Source of the DNA: Codonopsis lanceolata
Taxonomy: Eukaryota > Streptophyta > Magnoliopsida > Asterales > Campanulaceae
Assembly: GCA_013146195.2 (NCBI GenBank)
Contig: CM028379.1
Span: 163,028,437-163,092,436 of the forward strand
Length of the DNA stretch: 64,000 nt
Direction: 5' to 3'
The position numbers were made by a program, and so were the translations under genes. Under the pieces are notes generated by a model, which worked only from the letters and a program-made list of their open reading frames with translations, made no database searches and was not told where the DNA came from. This document shows positions 1 through 10,694 of the stretch, one piece after another. The first letter of the stretch is position 1; each line of letters opens with the position of its first letter.

Positions 1-239
1 ATGCTTACCTGCTCGTCGCCACTCTTACTCGCCATCTCGTACCGGCACTCACTCGGTAATCCTTATCTCTCATCTCACTCACTCCAGGTCTCTCTCTCTC
101 TCTCTCCCTTGTCTTGCCACTGCCTCCATATGCTGCGCCGCCGCCGCCGCCACCACCACTACAAACAGGTCCATAACTGCTACAAGATCAAAGATGCAGC
201 ATGTGAAACCCCAAAAAATAATGATCTTAAGCCAGATTG
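1..239. other. Low-complexity lead-in upstream of LINE A
   Basis: A CT-rich run (about 90-107) is followed by a GCC/CAC run (about 130-160). No conserved protein is recognisable. It may be the GC-rich 5' untranslated part of LINE A, or host DNA; the element's 5' boundary cannot be fixed. Confidence 0.35.
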
Positions 240-725
240 CTGCAGTGAGACAAAAGCATCCCTGAATAGCGTATTGGAGGGAGTATGGGAAGAGGTGAGG
301 ATATCTCCTTCCAAGCAGGGAGAAAATTGTTTGAGGTTGGTTATTTGGAGGATCAAGAACGGAGATGTTTCTGGATTTCTGAAAGATACAGGGGGTTTTT
401 TCACAAAGTAGTGCTATCAGTAAGTGAAATCCTTTGGTTTTGTGACTGGCTGGAGAAGGCTTCTGGGGGAGGGCTTCTATGGAGAAAGTGGACTAGTCAA
501 TGTCGTGTGTCGAGAAGTGCTGTTAACTAAAGAAAGGAACCAGGGAGGGATCTTCTTTAGTATTGCTATCAAAGGTAAAAGAAGACCGGTAAGGCTGTGT
601 ATTCCCGAAATAGCTAAGAATGGTGGATGGGAGATGCTAGCAGGGAAGATTAGAAGGTTTGTTTCAGCCAACAAGGGTGAGAAGAAGATAGGAATCAAAT
701 TGTCGAGAGGTTCAGAGCTCGAGAG

Positions 726-1594
726 CAGGGCCGGTCCTGAACTTTTGGGGGCCCTGGGCGAAAAGAAAAGAAAAGGCCCCCTAAAAATATATAAAAATGC
801 AATTTTAAGACGAATATTTTTTTTTGACTTTTTATCGTTCATAGTATTGAAAATGTACAACACCTATAAATGTATTAGAAAAATAAGCATTAAAATTTTA
901 TTGAAAACTACTATTTTGCATCGATTTAAACAATTTATGACAAAAATGATATACCCCATCAATCTTTTTCTTTTTTGACTTTCGGATAGATATTTTCTTG
1001 ATAACATGTTTGTACTAAAAATTCAATTTAAAAAAAAAATACACAATCACTAATAAAGTTAAGAACTAAAGAAACATAAGCAACAAAAATGAGTCAAATA
1101 GCAACAAGGAAAAAAACTTGATTTTTTCTTGAAATGTAATAATTAGGCTATGAGAGATGGATGGGAGGAAATTAGCTTGGCAAAGTAGAGAGTAGACCTA
1201 AAATGAATAAAAAAGACACAATCACTAATAAAGTTAAGAACTAAAGAAACATAAGCACTAAAAATGAGTCAAATAGCAACAAGAATAAAACTTGATTTTT
1301 ACTTGAAATGTAATAATTAGGCTATGGGAGATGGGTGGGAGGAAATTAGCTTGACAAAGAAGAGAGTAGACCTAAAATGAATAAAATAAAAGGCTTGGCT
1401 GAGACTTGAACTCATGACCCACATATTCATATTACTCAATAGTTACCATTGAGCAAAGAAGACAACCATGCATTTAAGTTACGTGGTATATAATATATTT
1501 TTAAAACATGAGCTACACTTCTTTAAAATTAGGCCCTCTAGAATTTTGGGCCCTGTGCGAAGGCCCATGTTGCACCTGCTCAGGGCCGGGCCTG
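726..1594. mobile_element. Non-autonomous hAT element with perfect 8-bp target duplication
   Basis: The 8-bp sequence CTCGAGAG lies at 718-725 and again at 1595-1602. The element begins CAGGGCCGGTCCTGA and its other end, reverse complemented, reads CAGGCCCGGCCCTGA (13 of 15 match), a terminus typical of plant hAT elements. It is AT-rich inside with no transposase frame, and holds a tandem duplication (1042-1386). It sits within LINE A ORF1, so it inserted after the LINE. Confidence 0.9.
1042..1386. repeat. 175-bp tandem duplication inside the hAT element
   Basis: Unit 1 (1042-1216) and unit 2 (1217 to about 1386) both start CACAATCACTAATAAAG and both contain a GGAGGAAATTAGCTTG-like stretch. 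They differ by a few substitutions and small indels, so the duplication is fairly old but later than the origin of the element. Confidence 0.9.
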
Positions 1595-1990
1595 CTCGAG
1601 AGGATCGGAGGAGGAAAGACTTTCGAGGATGTGGCTGAAATTCCTCCGTGGCCCAATTTAGATCTCCATACCTTCAAGGGAGGCTCATCAGAGGTGGATT
1701 TCAAGGTGGAGGAGAACTCGTGTGCTGAAGATTTGAAATTCCTGGAGAGATGTTTGGTAGGTAGGGTGGTTCTGCACTATCCCTTCCATTCAGGAGATTC
1801 AAAGATGGGTGGAGCTCCGATGGAAGACTGCAGGAGGGGTGAAGACTCTGGAACTCAATGGAAAATATTTTCTTTTTGTGTTTCCGTCAAAGGAGGAGGC
1901 TGGTCGTATCCTTAAAGAAAAGGACTGGGTGGTGAATTGACTTCCCAGTTCATCGACAAATGGGATCCAATAGGGTGCTGCCACAGAGAA

Positions 1991-4683
1991 GGGCGTAAAC
2001 CCATTCCATGACGGAGTTTAATGAATTCATTAATGAGGAGCAGCTGGTGGATCTCCAATTATCAGGGAGGGGAGTTTACTTGGTTTAGAAGTGGTGACCG
2101 AAACCAATATTCGAGAATTGACATGTTTTTAATTTCTATGGATTGGATGGACTGCTTCAGTAACATATCAATCCATATCATATGCCTATCTTTCTTGATT
2201 GCAGGGGACTGTGTAAGGGCAAATCTCCTTTCAGATTTGAGAATATGTGGTTGAAGGCTCCTGGATTTGTGGAGTGGGTTAGGGCGAAGTGGGATTCGTA
2301 TAATCCTGATCCTAATCCTTGCGTTAGGATGGCTAAGAAGTTAAAGTTGTTAAATGAAGATATTGAGATTTGGAACAGGGAGGTTTTTGGGAGAGTGGAT
2401 ATTGAAATAAAAAAAGCTATGGAGGAGATCAGTAATTTCGATGGGAAAATTGGGTTGGGAGGTTTGAGTGAAGAGGAAGAGAAGTGTCACGTAGAACTTA
2501 AGAGCAAGCTGGAACGCCTCTTGATCAATGAAGAGATTTGCTGGAAACAAAAGTCGAAGGTTCAATGGCTCAAGGAGGGGGATAACAATACAAAGTTTTT
2601 CCATAGAATGACGAGTACACATTAAGCAGGGAACCAAATTCGAAAGATCAGCATTGATGGTGTGTCGCTGGTGGACAGAGATGAGATTAAAGTAGGCATC
2701 GTGGGTTTCTATAAAAACCTCTACTCAGATAATAATGGGTGGAAGCCCAGGTTAGATGGTTTACTCTTTAACAGTTTAGATCGGGAGGATTCAGAGTTCC
2801 TGGAAGAAGTTTCAGCAGCTCTGCGCAGCATGGGCATGGGGGGGATAAAGCTCCGGTCCAGATGGCTTTACTATGAGCTTCTTTCAGATCTGCGGGGAAG
2901 TGGTTCGAGATGATGTGATGAAAGTTTTTCAATATTTGCATGAGCATGAGTGTTTTGAAAAAAGCTTCAACGCCACCTTTATTGCTCTAATCCCAAAGAG
3001 AAAAGGTGCGAGTGACTTAAAAGATTACGGACCCATTAGTTTGATTGGGAGTATTTACAAGCTAGCTGCAAAAGTTTTATCTCGGAGAATGAAAAGGGTG
3101 ATTGGCAAAGTCATTTCAGAATCTTAACATACCTTTGTAGGAGATCGACAGATTATTGATGCATCCCTTATTGCTAATGAAGCAGTGGATTCTAGATTGA
3201 AAAGCGGAATCCCAGGCTTATTGTGTAAATTAGACATTGAGAAAGCGTACAACCATGTTGACTGGGAGTTTTTGCTCTATATGCTGGACAGAATGGGGTA
3301 TGGTCTGAGATGGAGGAAGTGGATTAGTTTCTTTATTTCTTGTGTCTGATTCTCAGTTTTGGTGAATGGGGAGCCTGCGGGATTTTTTGGTAGTTCAAGG
3401 GGATTACGTCAAGGAGACCCGCTATTACCGTTTTTGTTCATTACCATCATGGAAGGGTTGAGTAAACTTCTGGATAAGGCAGTGTTGGGTAATTTCATTC
3501 AAGGTTATGGTATTGACGATATAGGGAGATGAATATCTCAGTGTCACACCTTCTGTTTGCAGATGATACGCTGATTTTCTGTGATGCAGATGTTTTGAGT
3601 GGTGACAAAGCCTCGGCCCAGTTGGATTCTCAATGGCTTTTTTTCAATATTGCTGGGAGGTGATAAAAAGTGATGTGTTGAAAGTCTTCCAGTTCTTTCA
3701 TGATAATATGAGTTTTGAGAAGAGTTTTAATGCAACATGTATAGCTTTAATTCCAAAGAAGAAAGGAGCCAGTGATTTGAGAGAGTACAGACTTATAAGT
3801 TTGGTTGGAGGTATTTACAAGCTTATATCGAAAGTGTTATCCTGAAGGTTGAAACGAGTGATTGGTCGAGTTGTCTCGGATTCGCAGCATGCTTTCGTGG
3901 GTGATAGGCAGATTATTGATGCGTCTCTGATAGCAAATGAAGCTGTGGACAACAGATTAAGGAGTGGAGGTTTGTTATGTAAGCTGGATATTGAAAAGGC
4001 GTATGGCCATGTCAACTGGGAGTTCTTGATTTACTTGTTGGACAGATTGGGATTTGGGCTAAAATGGAGAAGTTGGATTCTGTTTTGCATATCTACAATC
4101 CGGTTCTCGGTCTGGTAAACGGGAGCCTTCGGGTTTTTTGGCAGTTCTAGAGGTTTGAGACAGGGAGATCCCCTTTCCCCGTTCATGTTCATTATTGTCA
4201 TGGAGACTCTCAGTAGATTCTTGGATAAGTCTATGGCGGGAGGTTTCATTCGTGGTTTTAATGTAAAGTCGGCATAGAGATCTAGATGTCTTCGTGTCCC
4301 ATCTTCTTTTTGCAGACGATACGCTAATCTTTTGTGATGCAGACTTTTCTCAACTAGGTTACCTGCGCCTAGTTCTGTTGTGTTTTCAGATGGTCTCGGG
4401 CCTTCGGATTAATATTTCAAAAAGTGAGATTCTGCCAGTTGGAGGGGTTGATAATGTTGAGGATATGGCTTAGTTCTTTGGGTGTAAGGTAGGCAAGCTT
4501 CCTTCCTCCTATCTTGGGTTACCCATTGGAGCTCAGTTTAAAAACAAGGCGATGTGGAATCCCATCATAGAGAGATTCGAACGTAGATAGGTTGGGTGGA
4601 AAAAACAACTCCTGTCAAAAGGGGGGCGTCTCACTCTTGTTAAGAGCACTTTATTGAGTTTGCCCACCGACTTTATGTCCTTA
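1991..4683 (+). pseudogene. LINE A ORF2: endonuclease C-terminus and two consecutive reverse-transcriptase cores
   Basis: The tail of the endonuclease domain (EFNEFINEEQLVDLQLSG, about 2010-2070) runs into the linker (about 2200-2625) and the RT domain. RT core 1 (about 2850-3590) runs from a degraded GDKAPGPDG-like motif through KLDIEKAYNHVDWEF and SSRGLRQGDP to the catalytic FADDTLIFC. At about 3590-3605 the sequence returns to the GDKA motif and RT core 2 (about 3605-4683) follows, with KLDIEKAYGHVNWEF and again FADDTLIFC. The cores differ at many positions, so this is not a recent simple duplication. Stops occur in both (for example near 3127 and 3843). Confidence 0.85.
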
Positions 4684-6121
4684 CTAGTCTTTGTGCCCGT
4701 GCCTATGGCACGGCGCAAGTAGGGAAGGATGTCAGTACTGTAAGGTGTCAACATTTAAATAAATCAATATATGTTTTAATCATGTTTCAAAAAAGTCTAA
4801 AATAACAAATTGAAAATGAAGACCTCTAGATAATCAATTAAAACATTATGATTATTCAACGGTGGAGAAAAAAAATTAAAACTTTTATTTGTAATTTTAT
4901 TTAAGAAAACAGAGGCGATGCCTTGTTAAATTTTATTAATAGAAATAAAATTATAAATTTGAGGAGGGCAACCAGCTTTGCCCTTATACAATTAATAATC
5001 TTTCGTTAAAATATAAACTTTTTTTAACACATACACCAAGGGTATTAATTTTTTAATTTTTTTTTAACCGCGTAACATGTTTTATGTTATATATTTACTG
5101 TGGAAGATAGATACTAAACAATTAATATCTCTTTTTTTATGTTAGTATAAAAAAAGTGACTATGTGTTTAATGAAAAGTGTATTTTATATTTTATACATA
5201 TTATTAACAACGTAAAAAATCGGAAGAATTCCAAATTAGTAATTATACTTATTACTTAAAACCCAAACCACCTAAAGAAAAACTCAATAAATTGTGTTTT
5301 AGATATTTTTAAAAATCGGAAGAATATTTTAAATTGACTTCTATTGATTTAAATTGACTATTTTTCAATTTAAAATTTTGGTATTTTTATTGATTTAAAC
5401 TGACTATTTTTCAATTTAAAATTTTGGTATTTTTCTTAACTTTGTAAATAAGACAACATAAAAAATAATTATTTTTCTTAAGAGTCATGAGCATCTAATT
5501 TAGTCGTCCAAAATTATTACAATAACTCAACAGTTTTGAAGCCGTCTTCGAGATATAAATTATTACAATAACTCAACAGTTTTGATGTCGCCTTCGAGGC
5601 ATCAAAACTGATGTCATTTCAAGTCCATAATAACATACACTGGGTGTAGATTTTTGACCGCCGGGTATTTTGGAATTTTGTACCTTATTGTAATTTTAGA
5701 CAGGTAGGAGATTAGTGAGACAGTACACTATACTCCCCTTTCCTACCAGATAAAACCTTTGTTTTTTTCAGAAATAGGGTCGGTGCAGGGATTGGAGAGG
5801 ATTTCCTCCCTAATTTTACAATTGAGTTGACATGTCAATTGAGTTGCATATGTAGAATTTTTTAAGAGTTTGTTCATTATTAAACAAATAAAAGAAAAGA
5901 AAAATTAAAAAGAAAAGAGGGGAAAAGAGGGGAAGTTAGAGATCGGTAGGGAGAAGTGGGGGAGTTGGAGAGGGGTTGCAAGGGGTTGCATAACTACCTT
6001 TCGCACATGTGAAATCTAGATGAAATTGAGACCGTAGGATATCGGTAAATGAATTGATCTCAACCTCTCTTTATCCCAAGTCAATTGCACATGTGTAATC
6101 CAAGCTGTATTATAATATAGA
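4684..6121 (-). mobile_element. Non-autonomous Helitron inserted precisely between A and T in LINE A
   Basis: On the - strand the element starts TCTATATTATAATACA at 6121, a classic Helitron 5' end. It finishes with a 7-bp stem hairpin (CCGTGCC ATA GGCACGG, about 4697-4713) followed by ACAAAGACTAG, a CTRR-type 3' end, at 4684. The flanking host bases are A (4683) and T (6122), with no target duplication, as expected. Removing it restores LINE coding as FMSLFVLPQSIRN, strong proof of the borders. The interior is AT-rich, lacks a Rep/helicase frame, and has short tandem repeats near 5330-5430 and 5500-5590. Confidence 0.93.
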
Positions 6122-7271
6122 TTTGTACTCCCTCAATCTATACGTAATATTCTAGAGAGACTGGAAAAGGATTTCCTATGGGAAGGCAATAGTGAGAGCC
6201 ATAAGTATCATTTGGTGAATTGGGAGAAGGTCTGCCATAGTATGAAAGAAGGAGGCTTAGGGGTTAAAGACTTGAGCGTTTTTAATAAGGCGTTGCTGGT
6301 AAGTTGCTTTGGAGATTTTTGGTGGATAGAGATGGTTTGTGGAGGAAGGTGGTGGTGAGTAGATATGGGGAAGGGGTTGGGCAATGGGCCCCTAATGAGG
6401 TTTCCCTTTCTTACGGAGTTGGTGTTTGGAAAGGAATTAGGAGAGGGTGGGAATCTTTCAAGAGATTTCTTCGTTTTGAGATTGGTGATGGCTCGTGGTG
6501 AAATTTTGGAAAGACAAATCGTGTGGCGACATAGAGTTGTGGAGATTTTTTCCGGATTTGTTTAGCATAGCCGGTGATAAGGACTGCTTTGTTAATGCAG
6601 TACTTCATGTGGAGGATAACAAGGTGATTTGGAGTCCTTCCTACGATAAGGTGATTTGGAGTCCTTCATTTCATAGGAACTTCCATGATTGGGAGATGGA
6701 ATCATGTGTGTATTTACTTGATTTTCTCTATTTCATGACTGTTGGCAGGAAAGTGGAGGATAAAGTGTGGTGGAAGTGGAAGGGTCCTAAAGACAAAAGA
6801 TTTTCTGTCAAAGTTTATTTTGAGTCTCTATCACCCAAAGATGGTTTTTTATTTCCATGGATATCAGTTTGGAAATCTAGAGCTCCCAGTTGGGTAGCGG
6901 TTTTTGCTTGGGAGGCTTGCTATGAAGCCATTCTAACCGGAGATAATTTAAGAAGAAGGCATAATACTTATGTGAATTGGTGCTATATGTGTAAAGGCGA
7001 TGAGGAAAATGTTAACCATTTACTCATCCATTGTTCTGTAGCTATGGATCTTTGGAATCTTATCCTCGGGCTCTTCAACATTTCATGGGTCATGCCTAGA
7101 TCAACGAATGAGCTATTTCTAAACTGGGCTTTCTACAAACGGAGAAGAGGGAATTTATCTTGGCAAACTGCTCTTTTGTGTGTGTGCTGGACCATTTGGC
7201 TTGAAAGGAATAGTAGGGTGTTTGATAACAAGGAAAGGCCCCTGTCGCAGTTGAAGGACCTAATAGTTTAG
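6122..7271 (+). pseudogene. LINE A ORF2 C-terminus: end of RT and RVT zinc domain
   Basis: Resuming directly after the Helitron, the frame reads LERLEKDFLWEGN and YHLVNWEKVC (thumb/connection), shifts frame near 6300 and again near 6500, then gives a long RVT zinc domain (6495-7271) with GDNLRRR, NWCYMC and VNHLLIHC. An 18-bp segment near 6623-6660 (GGTGATTTGGAGTCCTTC) is duplicated in tandem. The A run after the 3' UTR marks the LINE end. Confidence 0.85.
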
Positions 7272-7418
7272 TAGATTCTTCACTCTTATTCCTTTGTAGA
7301 TTTTGTTAGTAGTCTATCCTTAGATTAGTTTACTTGGTATACATACTCCTAGTGTACAAAGGACGCGTCACCTTTTTTGACGCTTCTATGATATTATACT
7401 CATAAAAAAAAAAAAAAC

Positions 7419-8998
7419 TTGCGCTTGGTCCTGTTATTCTTCCTGTTGGTTTCAGGTTTACGGATTAATATTGCAAAAAGTGAGATTCTCCCGGTTGGGG
7501 GGGTGGTGGAGAATGTTGAGGACTTGGCTGTGTTTTTTGGGTGTAAGGTTGTTAAAATTCGGTCCTATCTAGGATTACCTATTGGTGCTCAGTACAAAAA
7601 CAAGGCGATATGGAATTCGGTTATTGAGAGAATTGAATGTCGTTTGGCGGGGTGGAAAAAACAGCTCTTCTCCAAAGGGGGGCGACTCACGTTAATTAAA
7701 AGTACCCTGTCCAATTTGCCTACTTATTTCTTATCACTGTTTGTGTTGCCCATCTCAGTTCGTAATAGACTTCAGAAATTGGAAAGGGATTATATGTGGG
7801 AAGGCCAGGAGGAGGTTTGTAAATATCACTTGGTTAAGTGGGAGAAGGTATGTTCCAGTTTGAAGGAAGGAGGCCTTGGATAAAAAATCTAAAGGTCTTT
7901 ACTGGGCAAGTGGTTATGGCGGTATGTGGGAGACATCGATAATCTGTGGAGGAAAGTAGCGGTCAGTGAGTTTGGTGGGGGAGACATGAGGTGGATTCCA
8001 AATGTTATTAATCTTCCGTATGGGGTAGAAGTTTGGAAAGGAATTAAAAAAGGGTGGGATCAATTTGTGAGGCATCTGCGCTTTATAGGAGATGGTGCCA
8101 TGGTAAGGTTTTGGAAAGACAAATGGTGCGGTGATATAGAGCTGTGGAGATTGTTTCCGAATATGTTCAACATAGCCAGGGATAAGGATTGTTTGGTTAG
8201 TTCGGTGTTCCAAATGGAGGATGGCAAAGGGGTCTGGAATCCTTTATTTCGGAGAAATTTCCACGATTGGGAATAGGAGCAGTTTTTGCAATTCTTTGCA
8301 CTGATCCACTCCCAGGAGGTTGGTAGATCAAGAGAAGATAAGGTGTGGTGGAAGGGTACTAGAGCTAAATGTTTGACTGTTAAGTCATATTTTGATATCT
8401 TGTCTTGTAGAGATTATACAGTCTTTCCTTGGAAAATGATTTGGAAGTCCAAAGCCCCCAGCCGAGGCCTGCAATGAGGCCATTCTTACCGGTGATAACT
8501 TGAGAAAGCGTAGTGTCATTTATGTTAATTGGTGCTTCATGTGTAAAAGGGATGAGTTGTCTACGAATCATCTGCTCATTCACTGCCCTATAGTAAAGGA
8601 ATTATGGAGTCTCATTTTTAGTCTTTTCAAAATTGCTTGTGTTATGCCCCGATCAGTGAAAGATGTTCTTTTGAGTTGGATGTTGTATAAAAGAGGGAGT
8701 AGGAATTGCTTATGGCATGCAGCCCCGCTGAGAATTTGCTGGATCATTTGGAGGGAAAGAAATAGAAGGGTGTTTGAGAATGAGGAAAGGACAGTGGATA
8801 AGTTGAAAGACGAACTGCTGCACACGTTACATTTTTGGTCTACCGAAGATATTAATTCTTCCCATAATCATATCTACTCTCTTGTTGATTTTGTTAACAA
8901 TTTTTCTTTAGATTAGTACTTTTGTGTATACTCCTAGTGTACAAGGTTGCGTCACCTCCCTTTGGTATATAATTTCTTACTTATCAAAAAATTTTTTT
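7419..8998 (+). mobile_element. LINE B, 5'-truncated L1-type copy directly after the LINE A poly(A)
   Basis: The sequence begins inside the reverse transcriptase (LRLVLLFF, SGLRINIAKSEI) immediately after the LINE A A-run. It continues through GLPIGAQYKNKAIW, a frame break near 7880 with loss of a few codons, the FWKDKWCGDIELW region and the zinc domain (8500-8916: NWCFMC, NHLLIHC). The 3' UTR ends with CTTACTTATCAAAAAA at about 8996, the tail shared by the LINEs here. Frames are broken at about 7883, 8276 and 8477. Confidence 0.85.
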
Positions 8999-10021
8999 AA
9001 TGAATGCTTCAAGTCCATGTTTTGACTTGTTAAATTCTTTGCTCAATCATTTGGGGTCGGGTACAATAACTTTCTTTGCTCAAGCATTTGGGATCAGGTA
9101 TATAGTTCTTTTCAGCATTGAGCTTCGGTCTGTGCCATTATTTTGCTATATCTTACTTGTTCGACTGATGTCCATTTGGCTTTATCCTCATTTCTGTTAT
9201 TATTTGTACCTAGTCCTTGCGGAGAAAAAAATGGTAAAGAGAGGGCCAATAGGTAATTTGGCACTACACACGGGTGATGGGACAATGAGGGAGGATGGGA
9301 GTTAGAGGGATTAACGGGGAATGGGAGAGGACTGGAATTGCAGATAGCTTTACTCAAATGTAGCGACTAGGTTGTTCTTCCCTCGCGTGTCATAAATGAG
9401 GCAAAACAAGTATTTATAGGCGGTTCGATGAAGGGCTTACTTGACAGGCCATATGCACTATACGTGCAAAGTGGTGGCCCCTACTCACTGGCTTGTCCAT
9501 ACCATAGGCAAACGCCATGCTTGCCTAAGGCGAGGGGGCATCAGAGGTGTCCAAGCGAGGCTAGTTCGCTTCTGAGAACTTGGGCGTCACCTTTTCAAGG
9601 GACGAGAAGAGGCGGGCTAAGGCTAAGAGTCAAGAAATTCTTACCAAAGTTGAAAAAATGAAATAAATAGATCTTGACATATGTTTTTAGATCCGACATA
9701 GTAACTTAATATTTGAACAATCCAAGGCCACAGTTGTCATCTCCTTGAGGAGGCGATATGTAGGTGTCATGCGCTCCACGCGATAGCGGTGAAAATTCTC
9801 GCTAGAGATGTACAGCTAGAGATGTACTAACAAGGTCGCCGACACCTATAGAGGTTAGATCCAAAGTTGGTTGGCTGGTTCGAAGGATCCTAGTGTTTAT
9901 TGTTCATATTTTTGAATATCCATCTTTATTCCTTTTGACTTTTGGCTTTTAGTAGGAAAGTTAGGAAATCGACTCCCACAAAATCATGAAATTAGAATGA
10001 GGATATTTCCTTCTTGAAAAA
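8999..10021. other. No recognisable gene
   Basis: This stretch between LINE B and the small foldback element holds no conserved protein. Short open frames near 9000-9305 and 9428-9661 show no recognisable domain. It may be part of an intron of the SFT2-like gene, whose 5' exons are missing. Confidence 0.5.
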
Positions 10022-10167
10022 TGCTAGCCTTACAACTCTAATTACCACTCTTGTTACTATTTTGAGAGTCTTCAGAGCAACTCATGTGAGTTAAAGCAAC
10101 TAACTTGATAACTCACATGAGTTGCTTGAAGAAACTCAAAGTTGTAAAAAGAGTGGTAAGGCTAGCA
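10022..10167. repeat. 146-bp foldback (MITE-like) element
   Basis: The ends are inverted copies (TGCTAGCCTTAC and GTAAGGCTAGCA), and pairing continues over about 70 bp of each arm, with an inner pair AACTCATGTGAGTT / AACTCACATGAGTT. No clear target duplication is visible, so the superfamily is open. Confidence 0.7.
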
Positions 10168-10616
10168 GCTGTGTTCCTTGTTTGTGTATTTTCCTTTTTC
10201 CTTTCTGGATGTTGAAAAGTTGTTTATGAGTTGTTATATTTTTTGTTAAAAAAACTTCAAAATTAGTATTCATATTTTTATTATATCATAAAAGGATGAA
10301 ATGGGGATATATAATCAAATATTTATTTAAATAGTTGGCTCAAAAGTCAAATGGCTTTTGGCTTTGCTTTGAAACAAACACTCTAAATATGCATAAATCA
10401 CTCAAAATTAGTGCAACAAACGAGCACTTAAAGACCTGATGTAATAAATAATATGGAATAAGAGAAAAAAGTCTTGTTTCTCTGTACTTTTCGTTCACAT
10501 TTTCTCCTTCAATTTTCAAGAAATAAGTGTAGTTTTTGTTTGAAATATAAAACTTACAGATTGAAAAATGGTGTTATTATTATTATTATTATTTGTGAAC
10601 TAAGCTACATAATTAC

Positions 10617-10647
10617 TTTTTTTTTGATAGGTGTGGCCCCTTGGCGT
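10617..10647 (-). mobile_element. Minimal SINE-like 3' tail with target duplication
   Basis: A T run followed by GATAGGTGTGGCCCCTTGG is flanked by CATAATTAC (10608-10616) and CATAAATTAC (10648-10657). The same 3' end is found in the copies at 26463 and 32191, so this looks like a 31-bp, severely 5'-truncated retroposon. Confidence 0.55.
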
Positions 10648-10694
10648 CATAAATTACTTTTAATTATAACTAGTTTATGAAAAAAATTACTCCA

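Larger units (their letters stand above)
285..1990 (+). pseudogene. LINE A ORF1 (DUF4283-like nucleic-acid-binding protein), split by a hAT insertion
   Basis: The part before the hAT (285-725) shows the N-terminal pattern of plant LINE ORF1, including ISFQAGRKLFEVG, a CWISERYRGFF-like stretch and RLCIPEIAKNGGWEML; it needs a frame change near 420-480. The part after the hAT (1603-1990) continues with EDVAEIPPWPNLDLH and ERCLVGRV, matching the equivalent part of LINE E. The expected role is RNA binding in the retrotransposition particle. Frameshifts and the insertion abolish it. Confidence 0.75.
240..7418 (+). mobile_element. LINE A, plant L1-type retrotransposon, decayed and chimeric, with two nested elements
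   Basis: The order on the + strand is ORF1 (DUF4283-like), end of the endonuclease domain, reverse transcriptase, RVT zinc domain, a 3' UTR ending in a CTCATAAAA-type tail and an A run (7405-7418). Many stops and frameshifts show it is dead. Three things interrupt it: an 869-bp hAT element (726-1594), a 1,438-bp Helitron (4684-6121), and a junction near 3590 after which the reverse-transcriptase core starts again. Around 1985-2000 the end of ORF1 joins directly to the C-terminal part of the endonuclease, so the segment between them is deleted. The 5' end is approximate and no target duplication was identified. Confidence 0.88.

Noticed and set aside
1390..1425. GACTTGAACTCATGACCC, similar to an inverted tRNA T-arm
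   Set aside because: No cloverleaf can be drawn around it and it lies inside the hAT element.
6122..6150. TACTCCCTCAATC resembling a Stowaway MITE terminus
   Set aside because: It is the LINE A coding sequence for VLPQSIRN, resuming right after the Helitron; no second end exists.
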